Source: MED-G105 sp039814575 (GTDB lineage Bacteria; Pseudomonadota; Alphaproteobacteria; Caulobacterales; Parvularculaceae). Taken from it: 64,000 bases of DNA. A model generated the notes under the pieces. It ran no database searches. It was given only the letters and a program-made list of their open reading frames with translations, and had not been told where the DNA came from. The position numbers and the translations under genes are program-made. Positions 27,065-35,593 of this stretch are shown here, piece after piece (the first letter of the stretch is position 1; every line of letters starts with the position of its first letter). Where the stretch lies: NCBI GenBank assembly GCA_039814575.1, contig JBCCAY010000008.1, positions 1-64,000 of the forward strand, read 5' to 3'.

Positions 27065-28360
27065 ATGGAACGGTTCTTTACTTTTTTGGAAGCGGAATTG
27101 CCCGTCTGCCACGGGTTGTTGACGAAACGCCTCGGCGCGACGCTCTGCGCTGTCGCGCTGTTCTTTCTGGCGTTGCAATGGGGATTTTACGGAATTGTTC
27201 TCGCGGGGGCGGAGAACCTCATCACCTCGTTTGGGCTCGTTGTCGGCGGCGATTTCGTCGTTTTTCATGAAGCAGGCAAAACACCGGCCGAGGCGCGCGC
27301 GGCGCTCTACGATTTCGATGAGCTGAACGCCCGCCTCGCGGCGTCTTTCCCGCACCATGGCGATTTTCGCCTCGCCTGGCAGTATCCGCCGACGTTCTAT
27401 TTCTTCGCTGCACCCTTCGGCACCCTGCCTTATCCGATCGCTTATAGCGCATGGATTATTGTCGGCGCCGGGCTTTTGCTGGCGAGCCTCGCTAAACGCG
27501 GCGCCTCGCCCCTAACGCTGTTATTGGTCGCCGCCTCGCCGGCGCTCTTTCAAACGGCGATCACCGGACAAACGGGCCTCTTCACAGCGGCGCTTTTCGT
27601 CTTGGCGGGATTGTCGCCGGACAAACGCCCCTTCGTCGCCGGCGTGGCTGCGGGATTGTTGACGTTGAAACCCCAGCTCGGGCTGTTAATCCCCGTTGCC
27701 TATATCGCCTGCGGCGCGTGGCGCGCTTTCGCCGTCGCCGCCGCGACCGCCATTGGCCTCGCACTTTCCGCCTACGGCTTATTTGGCGAAACGCTTTGGA
27801 CCGCCTTCGTCGAAGCGGCGACCGCGCAAAGCGAACGCATGGGCGAGACTATCGTCCCCGTAAAGAAACTGACGAGCCCCTTTGGCGGCGCGACGACGCT
27901 CGGCCTTTCAGCCGGCATTGGGTTCGCTTTGCAAGCGATCAGCACCGCAGGGCTCGCCGCGCTCGTCGCCGTCGTTTGGCGGCGCAGCCCATCGCCGGAA
28001 ACGCGCTTCGCCGTTCTCGCCTGCGCCAGCGTTCTCGCCGCACCTTATGTCTTCTATTATGAGCTGCCGATTGCGCTCGCGGGCCTCGCCCTTCTTGCAA
28101 ATCGAGCGGCGAAAACCGGTCTTGCGCCTTATGAAGGCCTAACGCTCGCCGCCCTGTGGCTGACGCCGATGTTTATGCCGGGCGATGCGCCGCCCAGCGT
28201 TCCGATTGTCTTTTTGGCGGCGTCGGCGGCGCTCGCGATCGCGGTGCGGCGGTTTCTTATTGAAGACGGCTTAAGCGGGACGACGGGCGCGCATGGCCGC
28301 GGCGATGGTGCCCTCGTCGAGGAAATCGAGCTCGCCGCCGACGGGCACGCCCTGCGATAG
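27065..28360 (+). CDS. GT87/DUF2029-family membrane glycosyltransferase
   Basis: A 431-residue polytopic protein of about ten helices. It has GGDFVVFHEAGK in the first external loop, WQYPPTFYFF before the second helix group, and LLTLKPQLGLLIPV. These are typical of the DUF2029/GT87 polyprenyl-phosphate-mannose-type transferases of the GT-C fold. D in the first loop is the probable catalytic aspartate. It diverges from the GT2-GtrA pair that could supply its lipid-linked sugar. The last 30 codons are polar and overlap the convergent recR gene. A paralogue lies at 37512. Confidence 0.78.
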   Translation: MERFFTFLEAELPVCHGLLTKRLGATLCAVALFFLALQWGFYGIVLAGAENLITSFGLVVGGDFVVFHEAGKTPAEARAALYDFDELNARLAASFPHHGDFRLAWQYPPTFYFFAAPFGTLPYPIAYSAWIIVGAGLLLASLAKRGASPLTLLLVAASPALFQTAITGQTGLFTAALFVLAGLSPDKRPFVAGVAAGLLTLKPQLGLLIPVAYIACGAWRAFAVAAATAIGLALSAYGLFGETLWTAFVEAATAQSERMGETIVPVKKLTSPFGGATTLGLSAGIGFALQAISTAGLAALVAVVWRRSPSPETRFAVLACASVLAAPYVFYYELPIALAGLALLANRAAKTGLAPYEGLTLAALWLTPMFMPGDAPPSVPIVFLAASAALAIAVRRFLIEDGLSGTTGAHGRGDGALVEEIELAADGHALR

Positions 28361-28876
28361 CTGCGTCACCGTCACATCGCTCTTCGCCAGTGCATCGACG
28401 ATATAATGCGCCGTCGTCTGACCATCGACGGTCGCCGGCAAGGCGAGAATAATCTCCGTCACCGCCGCATCGCCGGCGCGCGCGATGAGCTGCCCCACCC
28501 GCAAATCATCCGGCCCGACGCCATCAAGCGGCGAGAGCAGGCCGCCGAGCACGTGATAGCGCCCCTCATGGGCGCCGGCGCGCTCCATCGCCCAGAGATC
28601 GCCGACGCTCTCAACAACGCAGAGCGTCGATGTCGGGCGCGTCGGGTCGGTACAGATGGCGCACGGATTAATCGAATCAAGATTGCCGCATTCTTTGCAC
28701 TCAACAACTTTCTCAGCCGCTTCAGCAATCGCGTAAGCCAAAGGCTGCATCAAGGTTTCGCGCTTCTTCAAGAGATGCAACGCGACGCGTTTCGCCGAGC
28801 GCGGCCCAAGCCCCGGCAGTTTCGCAAGAAGATCCATCAGCCGTTGCAGATCCGGCCCGACATTGGCGGCGCCCAT
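28271..28876 (-). CDS. recR: Recombination mediator RecR
   Basis: A 201-residue RecR. It acts with RecF/RecO to load RecA on gapped DNA. The helix-hairpin-helix (LAKLPGLGPRSAKRVALHLL), the C4 zinc finger (CKECGNLDSINPCAIC) and the TOPRIM stretch (STLCVVESVGDLWAMER) are all present, plus the C-terminal GVPVGGELDFLDEGT segment. It follows ybaB by about 20 bases in the conserved dnaX-ybaB-recR operon. Its 3' end overlaps the convergent GT87 gene by 90 bases. Confidence 0.96.
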   Translation of the reverse strand: MGAANVGPDLQRLMDLLAKLPGLGPRSAKRVALHLLKKRETLMQPLAYAIAEAAEKVVECKECGNLDSINPCAICTDPTRPTSTLCVVESVGDLWAMERAGAHEGRYHVLGGLLSPLDGVGPDDLRVGQLIARAGDAAVTEIILALPATVDGQTTAHYIVDALAKSDVTVTQLSQGVPVGGELDFLDEGTIAAAMRARRPA

Positions 28877-28897
28877 AAGCGTTACAATCCCGAGCGG

Positions 28898-29221
28898 CTA
28901 AAACGGCAGCTTCATGCCGGGCGGCAAAGGCAGCCCTTCGGTCAGTTTCGACATTTCGTCTTGGCTCGCCGCTTCGGTTTTGGTCTTCGCGTCATTGATC
29001 GCCGCGGCGATGAGGTCTTCCAAAACTTCACCTTCGTCCGCGGTTAGCAAAGACCGATCGAGCGCAACAGCTTTGCAATAGCCTTTGCCGTTCAATACGA
29101 TTTTCACCATCCCGCCGCCAGCGACGCCTTCGGCCTCGAGAGACGCGATTTTCTCTTGCATCTCTTCCATTTTTGCCTGCATGGCGCCGGCTTGTTTCAT
29201 CAGCTCACCGATATTCTTCAT
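28898..29221 (-). CDS. YbaB/EbfC-family nucleoid-associated protein
   Basis: A 107-residue YbaB/EbfC DNA-binding protein forming dimers with a tweezer-like shape. MKNIGELMKQAGAMQAKMEE is the first helix, VNGKGYCK-type sheet follows (KIVLNGKGYCKAVALD), then LIAAAINDAK and the GLPLPPGMKLPF end. The ATG at 29221 gives the family start and AGGAG lies upstream. Between dnaX and recR as usual. Confidence 0.94.
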   Translation of the reverse strand: MKNIGELMKQAGAMQAKMEEMQEKIASLEAEGVAGGGMVKIVLNGKGYCKAVALDRSLLTADEGEVLEDLIAAAINDAKTKTEAASQDEMSKLTEGLPLPPGMKLPF

Positions 29222-29246
29222 TATGGGGGTGCTCCTATTACAGATT

Positions 29247-31094
29247 TTATTCGTCAGACAACGCGTCACCGTCATTAGCGTCGTCATCTATCGGCGGGGC
29301 GCCGTCGCTCGGCGTCTCCACAGTTTGGTCGCGGATCGCGCGAATCTCCGAACCAGGAAACAGCTCCAACGCTGCCTTCACCAGGGGATCAGCCATCACC
29401 TCGGCCATACGCGCATCACGCAAGGTGTCGGCGCCCGTCCGCTCGGTGTCAATCGACACGGTCCAGGGATCGCCTGTCCATTCTTTCAAGCGCTGCACCA
29501 AGCGGCCCGATAAATCCGCCGGCGCGTCGGGCGCTAAACGCAACTCAATACGACCCTGCTCAAAGGATATGACGTGAACAAAGCTTTCCAATTCAACCTT
29601 GAACTTGGCGTCGCGCTTTTCTTCCGCCAACCGCGCAACATCAGCCAAACTGCGTAAAACGGGCGCCGCCGGCACTTCTGTTTGCGGGATCGCCACGGGC
29701 GCAGGCGCACCGCCGCCTTCCACCACACGCATACCGGCGCTCGCCGCCGCGCGCGGCCTCAGCGAAGGCGCGCCCGACGCCGGAGGCGATGTTAAAGACG
29801 ATGTGGAAGACGATGTTGGGGACGATGACGGAGCACTGGACGACGCCCCGCTTCGAGAACCGCCGGTCTGCAACGCACCGCTCTTTAACAGGCGCAGCGC
29901 TTCGTCCGGGGTCGGTAAATCCGCGGCGTATACAAGCCGGATCAGCGCCATTTCCGCGGCTGCCGCTGGGTCCGGCGCCGTTTGCGTCTCGCTCAAGCCC
30001 TTCATCAAGAGGCCCCACGCCCGCGTTAAAGCGTTCATCGACAAGGCGTCCGCCGCAGCGATCGCCCGGCCGGCGTCCGCCTCGCCTGCGGCGCCATGGG
30101 CGGCCGCGTCAGGTCCTGCGGCTTTCACGCGGGAAGCAAGGTGCAAGACTTCCAATAAGTCCCGTAACACCGCCGCGGGATCAGCGCCGGCGTCATACTG
30201 GTCACGAAAAGCGTCAAGCGCCTTGGCGCCGTCGCCGGACAAAGCGGCGTTCAACAAATCCCAAACTTGCGTGCGATCGGCGAGCCCCAGCATCGCGCGC
30301 ACAGCTTCGGCGCTTACTGGCTCGCCCGCCTCACCAGCGCTCGCCGCATGTTGCAAAAGCGCCTGATCCAAAATCGATAATGCATCGCGTACGGAGCCTT
30401 CCGCGGCTCGGGCGATCATGGAGCGCCCTTCGGGCGCAACCGCGCCGCCCTCTTTTTCAACGATGCCCGCCAAATGCTCCGTCAACGTCTCAAGGTCAAT
30501 GCGCCTTAGATCAAAACGCTGACACCGAGACAGCACCGTCACGGGAAGCTTACGGATCTCAGTCGTTGCAAAAATGAACTTCACATGGGCCGGCGGCTCT
30601 TCGAGCGTCTTTAAAAGCGCATTGAACGCCGCCGTCGACAGCATGTGGACTTCGTCAATGATGTAGACTTTGTAGCGCGCTTCAACGGGCGCATAGCGCA
30701 CGCCTTCAATAAGCTCGCGAATGTCGCCGACGCCGGTGCGCGAGGCGGCGTCCATCTCCATCACATCCGGGTGCCGGCTTTCGGCGATCGCTTTGCAGTG
30801 CAAGCCCTCTTCGGACATCTCGATGCTTGGGCCGTTATCTTCGCCGTTCGGCCCCACATAATTCAAAGCGCGCGCCAAAATCCGCGCCGTCGTGGTTTTG
30901 CCGACGCCGCGCACGCCGGTCAGCACGTAAGCGTGGGCGATCCGGCCCGTGGCGAAGGCGTTTCTGAGCGTCGTCACCATGGGGCCATGGCCGATTAGGT
31001 CATCAAAAGATTGCGGGCGGTATTTTCGCGCGAGCACCTGATAAGCGCTCGCCTGTGAAGGATCAGCATGGATTTCAGATGTGGTGTCAGCCAT
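29247..31094 (-). CDS. dnaX: DNA polymerase III subunits gamma/tau
   Basis: A 615-residue clamp-loader ATPase. AAA+ motifs: Walker A GVRGVGKTTTAR, Walker B IIDEVHMLS, sensor 1 FATTE, and the SRC arginine-finger motif SRCQRFD. The four-cysteine zinc knuckle of E. coli DnaX is reduced to a single cysteine (LHCKAI); this is how many alphaproteobacterial DnaX proteins read, so it is not a defect. A Ser/Thr/Pro linker (about 435-460), coded by 12-base repeats, joins the tau-type C-terminus. SRP RNA is just upstream. I saw no evidence needed for a frameshifted gamma product. Confidence 0.96.
   Translation of the reverse strand: MADTTSEIHADPSQASAYQVLARKYRPQSFDDLIGHGPMVTTLRNAFATGRIAHAYVLTGVRGVGKTTTARILARALNYVGPNGEDNGPSIEMSEEGLHCKAIAESRHPDVMEMDAASRTGVGDIRELIEGVRYAPVEARYKVYIIDEVHMLSTAAFNALLKTLEEPPAHVKFIFATTEIRKLPVTVLSRCQRFDLRRIDLETLTEHLAGIVEKEGGAVAPEGRSMIARAAEGSVRDALSILDQALLQHAASAGEAGEPVSAEAVRAMLGLADRTQVWDLLNAALSGDGAKALDAFRDQYDAGADPAAVLRDLLEVLHLASRVKAAGPDAAAHGAAGEADAGRAIAAADALSMNALTRAWGLLMKGLSETQTAPDPAAAAEMALIRLVYAADLPTPDEALRLLKSGALQTGGSRSGASSSAPSSSPTSSSTSSLTSPPASGAPSLRPRAAASAGMRVVEGGGAPAPVAIPQTEVPAAPVLRSLADVARLAEEKRDAKFKVELESFVHVISFEQGRIELRLAPDAPADLSGRLVQRLKEWTGDPWTVSIDTERTGADTLRDARMAEVMADPLVKAALELFPGSEIRAIRDQTVETPSDGAPPIDDDANDGDALSDE
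29788..29823 (-). repeat. 12-bp tandem repeat in dnaX linker
   Basis: Three adjacent 12-base units, GATGTTAAAGAC, GATGTGGAAGAC and GATGTTGGGGAC (plus strand), then a partial fourth. On the coding strand they give a Ser/Thr-rich four-residue periodicity in the disordered tau linker. In-frame copy-number change would only alter linker length. Confidence 0.6.
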
Positions 31095-31215
31095 GCCCTA
31101 TCCCGGCGCCTCGCCCGCAAATGCGCTCCGCGCTCTTGCAAAGAGACGCGGTTAGCGGCGGCCCGAAACGATTCGATGCGGTCCGGCTTAACGCCGGCTG
31201 TTCGAAAAGAAGAGT

Positions 31216-31305
31216 GGAAGACTGAAACGACCCGAACAAAACTCGTTGCGGCTGCTTCCTTCCGGACCTGACCGGGTTGGCGAGACGCCCGTCCGCCAGT
31301 CTTCC
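31216..31305 (-). ncRNA. ffs: Signal recognition particle RNA (4.5S type)
   Basis: The minus strand carries the SRP domain IV signature GGTCAGGTCCGGAAGGAAGC followed by AGCC, forming the Ffh-binding asymmetric loop and GGAA tetraloop. The proposed ends GGAAGACTG and CAGTCTTCC (plus-strand positions 31297-31305 and 31216-31224) are exact complements and close the hairpin, giving about 90 nt. It is the small bacterial form. Location immediately upstream of dnaX is the usual one in alphaproteobacteria. End positions are approximate. Confidence 0.93.
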
Positions 31306-31396
31306 GTCGAGCAATATCGTCGCGGCGCTGCGGAAAGGCAAGGGCGCGACGACGCAAAGGATGGTTCGCAGGCGCAACGGACGATAAGGTTGAGGC

Positions 31397-32308
31397 ATGG
31401 ACTATCTGACAAGCCCTTGCGCCTTCGCCGAAGCGCCTCTCAATCGCGCGTCAGAATTACGCGCCGACGAAAAATGGATGGCCGCGCAACGCGCCGATCC
31501 AAACGCGCAGCTTCTCCCGCTTTGGCGGGGCGATCCGCTAATTGTCGACGGCGCGCCGGGCTGGCTCGGCCTAAACGCGCGCGGTGAATTCCCAAGCGCC
31601 GCGCCCATGGTTTTTCTCGGCCTGCAAAAAAAAACGCCCCTCTTCGCCATTGACGCCGGCGCAGCACCAAGCGCCGAGGCCGCGCCCTTCGCGGATATCG
31701 GCGCCTATGCACCCTTGCGCGAAGCGGCCAGCGCCCTTGATAGCGACGCCCTCGCCATTATCGGTCAGGCTCGCTGGCTCCTAGACTGGCACCGCCGACA
31801 CAGCCATTGCGCACGCTGCGGCGCGCCCACGGAGATGACCGACGGCGGCGCGAAACGCGTGTGCCCGTCTTGCGGGGCCGATCATTTTCCGCGCGCCGAC
31901 CCGGTGGCGATCGTCCTAGCCACCCATGACAATGCCTGTCTTCTCGGCCGCAGCCCACATTTTCCACCCGGCTATTACTCCGCCCTCGCCGGCTATGTCG
32001 AACCATGCGAAACGCCCGAAGCTTGCGCCGTACGCGAACTAAAAGAAGAAGCGGGCGTTGATTTAATGGCGGTGCGCTATTGCTTCAGCCAGCCCTGGCC
32101 GTTTCCGTCATCGTTGATGATGGGCTTCATCGCCGACGCTGCGGGGCCGGATCTCACCCTCGATGAAAAAGAAATCGTCGACGCCGTCTGGGTGGACAAG
32201 CAAGACATCCGCGCCATTCTAAAGCACGAGAGTACGCTCGACGTTCGCGTGCCGCCGCGCTTTACGATAGCGCGGCGCCTAATCGAAACCTGGGCGCACG
32301 AAAATTAA
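31397..32308 (+). CDS. nudC: NAD(+) diphosphatase / NAD-decapping hydrolase
   Basis: A 303-residue Nudix enzyme that cleaves NADH/NAD to NMN and AMP and can remove NAD caps from RNA. Zinc ribbon HCARCGAP...CPSCGADHFPR, Nudix box GYVEPCETPEACAVRELKEE then AG, and the family signature SQPWPFPSSLMMGF are all intact. The N-terminal domain (residues 1-125) is normal for alphaproteobacterial NudC. GAGG precedes the ATG at 31397. It converges with the CadC-like gene with a four-base overlap of stops. Confidence 0.94.
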   Translation: MDYLTSPCAFAEAPLNRASELRADEKWMAAQRADPNAQLLPLWRGDPLIVDGAPGWLGLNARGEFPSAAPMVFLGLQKKTPLFAIDAGAAPSAEAAPFADIGAYAPLREAASALDSDALAIIGQARWLLDWHRRHSHCARCGAPTEMTDGGAKRVCPSCGADHFPRADPVAIVLATHDNACLLGRSPHFPPGYYSALAGYVEPCETPEACAVRELKEEAGVDLMAVRYCFSQPWPFPSSLMMGFIADAAGPDLTLDEKEIVDAVWVDKQDIRAILKHESTLDVRVPPRFTIARRLIETWAHEN

Positions 32309-34482
32309 CGGCAGGAAAAACCCGCGCCTTCTCTGTTAGAGTCAGGCGCGCAGGCAGGCGGCCAACCATGCATCCGCCAAGCGTCAACAAGGCCGATGCG
32401 CTGAGCGAACGCAGGAAAATCTGGATGCGCACGTAATCCGCGCGCGGCGGCGCTCTCGTCCCAGATCAAACTCAATGTGAAGGTGTTGCCGCCAAAGGGC
32501 GCGGCGTCGAAGGCGTCCATAAACGGCTTGTAGGATTGAATCTGCAAAAGCGACCCGAACAGCAATGTGCTGCGCGGCTGAGACGGGCTGGCCAATGCCG
32601 CCTTAAGCGCTGTTTCAAGTCGCGCACGGGCTTCGGCGTCCTCACCGTAAAAAGCGCGCGCCATCAAAGCACCGACATCGTCACCGCCGAGCCCCGTTCG
32701 GAACGATTCGTTCAGTGTACTGAACCCGGTTTCGAACTGGCGGATCGCTTTTTCTTGATCGCCGCGCTCGGCAGCGATGCGTGGACGGACGACGGATACG
32801 ACAGTGTGCCCAAGCTCAATGCAGCGCTGGAACAAACGATCCGCTTCGTCGAGTTCGCCAGCGCTCAACTTCGCCACACCAAGCGTAAAGAGATTCGACA
32901 CATTGATGGGATCGAGTTCGACGGAAAGCTCTAAGAGCGGCAACGCCTCGCCCGTGCGCCCCAAATAAGCATGATGATAGCCAAGCGCGCCGACAATGTC
33001 CGAGTCATTGGGATCCAGACGTTCGGCCGCTTTCAGTTGCTCATAGGCGCCGTGAAAATCAGAGCGATAACTGGCAACGCCGGCCGCCGCGAGGTGCGCC
33101 CGCGCCAGCCCCGGATCGAGGGCGAGCGCCGTCTCGGTCGCCGCAACCGATTGCGCGAGATAGGCGTCAGCGTCAGGGGCCATCGTATATTGCGGCAGGT
33201 AATAGGCCGTACGCGCGATTTCCGCCCACGCTTCAGCGAAATTCGGATCTTCGACGACCGCCTGTTCGAGAAGCATCAGCGCGTTCGACAGCGTGTCCTC
33301 GCCATAGCGATGGGCGACGAGTGCACGCGCCTGCAAAAAGAGATCGTACGCCCTACGACTCCCTGTCAGCGTTTTGGCAAACCGCTCGCCGGAGGCATCA
33401 TCGGCGTCGTCTTTCCCGTCACGGTTAAGAAGCGCCGACAATGCGCCGGCGACGCCGCGCGCGATACGTTCTTGAAAATCGAAAATATCATCGAGCGTGC
33501 CGTCATAGGTTTCCGACCAGAGGTGATAGCCATTGCTCGATTGAATAAGCTGCGCCGTAACGCGCACGGCCGCGCCCTGCTTTCGGACCGACCCTTCAAG
33601 CACATGTTCGACGTTCAGCGCTCGCCCAATGGCGCGTACGTCTTCGTTCTTGCCTCTGAAAGCAAAGGACGAGGTGCGCCCCGCCACGCGTAATCCGTCG
33701 ACCCGGACGAGGGCGTTTAAAATCTCCTCCGCGACACCATCAGAGAAATAAGCCTGATCGGCGCCGGCGCTCATATCGACGAAGGGCAACACGGCGATCG
33801 ATTTCGCCGGCGCCGCAGGAACAGAAACCGTCAAAAGCTCTTCTTGGGCGTCAACCAGCTGCGCGCGATCCGTTTCGTCAGCAATTGACGTCTCGGATTG
33901 TTCGGAGGGGCGGGAGGGCGCGCCCGACTGAAGCGCGAAGAAAACTCCGAGCGTGATAGCCGTTAGGGCGCCGAGGCCTATCATCGCCTTGGAACGATCA
34001 CCCCCAATCGACGGGACGGGATTATCGGACGCCGGCGCGGCGGCGCTATTGGATGGCTCGGAGATGGGCGCTTCCAACGGCGGCGTCTCTGTACGACGAA
34101 GCGCCGCTTCAACATTCGACGTCGTCTCGTCGCCGGCCGGATCATCGCTTAGCGCGTCAGCGGAGACGACAGGCTTTAAAAACCGATAGCCCTTGCCATG
34201 CGCGGTTTCGATCCAGGTCGGCGACCGAGCCGCGTCGCCAAGCGCCTGCCGGACTTCTTTCACCGCCGTCGTCAACACAGCGTCGCCGACCGCAACGCCC
34301 TGCCAAACGGTTTCGAAAAGCGCGTCTTTCGACACGAGAACTTGCCCGCTCGCCATCAGGGCTTCGAGCAGTGCAAACGGTTTGGGGGACAGGGCAAGCG
34401 GCGCGCCATCCAAGAAAGCGCGCGAATCCTTGCGGTCAAGCACGAGGTTTCCAGCGATAAGATAGCGTGTCGCCTCTGCCAT
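32305..34482 (-). CDS. CadC-like winged-helix membrane regulator with TPR repeats
   Basis: A 725-residue protein. N-terminal OmpR/PhoB-type winged helix (about 8-108: LALSPKPFALLEALMASG, AVLTTAVKEVRQALGD, TAHGKGYRF). A membrane helix follows (about 167-187), then a TolB/adenylate-cyclase-associated domain (SIAVLPFVDMSAGADQAYFS, LEGSVRKQGAAVRVTAQLI, WSETYDG) and several TPR-like repeats to about residue 650. The design is of a membrane-bound one-component regulator whose periplasmic TPR part senses a protein or peptide. Inverted and direct repeats upstream (34550-34632) may be its own operator. Target genes unknown. Confidence 0.85.
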   Translation of the reverse strand: MAEATRYLIAGNLVLDRKDSRAFLDGAPLALSPKPFALLEALMASGQVLVSKDALFETVWQGVAVGDAVLTTAVKEVRQALGDAARSPTWIETAHGKGYRFLKPVVSADALSDDPAGDETTSNVEAALRRTETPPLEAPISEPSNSAAAPASDNPVPSIGGDRSKAMIGLGALTAITLGVFFALQSGAPSRPSEQSETSIADETDRAQLVDAQEELLTVSVPAAPAKSIAVLPFVDMSAGADQAYFSDGVAEEILNALVRVDGLRVAGRTSSFAFRGKNEDVRAIGRALNVEHVLEGSVRKQGAAVRVTAQLIQSSNGYHLWSETYDGTLDDIFDFQERIARGVAGALSALLNRDGKDDADDASGERFAKTLTGSRRAYDLFLQARALVAHRYGEDTLSNALMLLEQAVVEDPNFAEAWAEIARTAYYLPQYTMAPDADAYLAQSVAATETALALDPGLARAHLAAAGVASYRSDFHGAYEQLKAAERLDPNDSDIVGALGYHHAYLGRTGEALPLLELSVELDPINVSNLFTLGVAKLSAGELDEADRLFQRCIELGHTVVSVVRPRIAAERGDQEKAIRQFETGFSTLNESFRTGLGGDDVGALMARAFYGEDAEARARLETALKAALASPSQPRSTLLFGSLLQIQSYKPFMDAFDAAPFGGNTFTLSLIWDESAAARGLRAHPDFPAFAQRIGLVDAWRMHGWPPACAPDSNREGAGFSCR

Positions 34483-34875
34483 AATTCGCCCGACCTCTGT
34501 CGTCCTTCCCTAGTCGCCGAACCTGTACCGCGCTTCCTCGGTTTTCTTGCCGAGAACGCTCCTCAGAACTCCCTCAGAATTTTCAAAAGTTCTGAAGCCT
34601 TTGAAAAATATCAGATTTTACTCCGAGAACGCGAAACTTGAAAAGTCGGCGGACGCCGCCGCGTCTCGTGGTCATCTCCGACCATTCTCAGCGCCGCGCC
34701 TGTCGCCGACCTAACATCTTCAGATCTTTTCACACAATCACCAGAGCGTCCTCAAGCGCGACGGCGGCCGTGTCGGCATCGTGGTCCTCATCAGCCGACG
34801 AAACCGGCTCCGTATTTACGGGCGGCTTCCCAAGCAAAACCCCGACGCCCGCCACAGAGAAAGAAAGAGAACGCC
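34483..34875. other. Divergent regulatory region with repeats
   Basis: Between the leftward CadC-like regulator and rightward urcA gene. It has an exact direct repeat CCGAGAACGC at 34550-34559 and 34623-34632 (73 bases apart, about seven helical turns). Between the copies is an inverted repeat TCAGAA...TTCTGA at 34574-34595. The remainder shows no gene or terminator. Confidence 0.45.
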
Positions 34876-35241
34876 ATGTGTACAATCAGCAAATCGCTAA
34901 CCGTCGCTATGATCGCCGCGATCGCCGCCAGCCTTATCGGGGCGGCGCACGCCAGCCCTAGCGCTGGGAGCCGAAACACAGAGACCGACGACGTCTTTAC
35001 GATGCGCTATACACCCTTCGACCTTAGCGACCGCAACGCCAGCAGCAATTTCGATCGCCAGCTGAAACGCGCCGCCGCCAAACATTGTGAGATCGGCCAA
35101 GCGCCTGGTGTCGTGCGCGCCGTGCGCCATTGCGAACGCGACATTACGGAGCGGGTTTGGGCGAAACTCCGCGGCGCGGGCCGCCCCAACCAAAGAAGCT
35201 CAAAAGACCATCAGAGCATTGCGGCGCCGAAGACGCAGTAA
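34876..35241 (+). CDS. UrcA-family exported protein
   Basis: A 121-residue secreted protein with a signal peptide (MCTISKSLTVAMIAAIAASL, cleavage near AHA-SP). The UrcA pattern follows: TMRYTPFDLSD, a Phe-x-Arg-Gln-Leu helix (RQLKRAAAKHC) and a second cysteine (VRHCERDITERVW). The two cysteines likely form a disulphide. UrcA proteins are small periplasmic proteins of unknown function, abundant in Caulobacterales and sphingomonads. A purine-rich Shine-Dalgarno precedes the ATG. A strong hairpin follows in the next gap. Confidence 0.75.
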   Translation: MCTISKSLTVAMIAAIAASLIGAAHASPSAGSRNTETDDVFTMRYTPFDLSDRNASSNFDRQLKRAAAKHCEIGQAPGVVRAVRHCERDITERVWAKLRGAGRPNQRSSKDHQSIAAPKTQ

Positions 35242-35593
35242 CAGATCGGCGGCTCCCGCGGGCGCACAATGCGTCAAGAATGCGATGGTCGCTTGGGGAG
35301 AGACGAGCCCGTCGCATTAGGCCAACGCCCGCACCGGTCGGACCGCCAGCCGCCGATCGACGGCGAAGCGCGCGTTGTTGCGCTTCGCCGTCGTCAATTT
35401 GGGCGCGGGTCATAAAAAAGCGCATTGCGCCGCCGACAGGAGATCACCTCGACCCAACGGGCGGGCCGAAAACTGTCGTCTCACCGAAAACAGCCCGTGC
35501 GTTTCCATTCCATTAACTATGATCCAGGACAGTCCAAACAAATGACCGGCGCGCGTAACGCCGGGACCAAACAGCCCGCGTGAATGGATTGAC
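35242..35593. other. Intergenic region with terminator
   Basis: No gene seen apart from short frames. It contains a strong GC-rich hairpin at 35359-35392 that would end urcA transcription. The remainder presumably holds the promoter of the deacetylase-family gene. Confidence 0.4.
35359..35392 (+). terminator. Perfect 13-bp GC-rich hairpin
   Basis: GACGGCGAAGCGC (35359-35371) and GCGCTTCGCCGTC (35380-35392) are exact complements around an eight-base loop. The downstream sequence (GTCAATTTG) has only a weak T-run, so termination could be Rho-assisted. The strand is set by the upstream urcA gene. Confidence 0.55.

Noticed and set aside
30940..31040. Loss of DnaX zinc cysteines as a novelty
   Set aside because: Alphaproteobacterial DnaX proteins commonly lack them.
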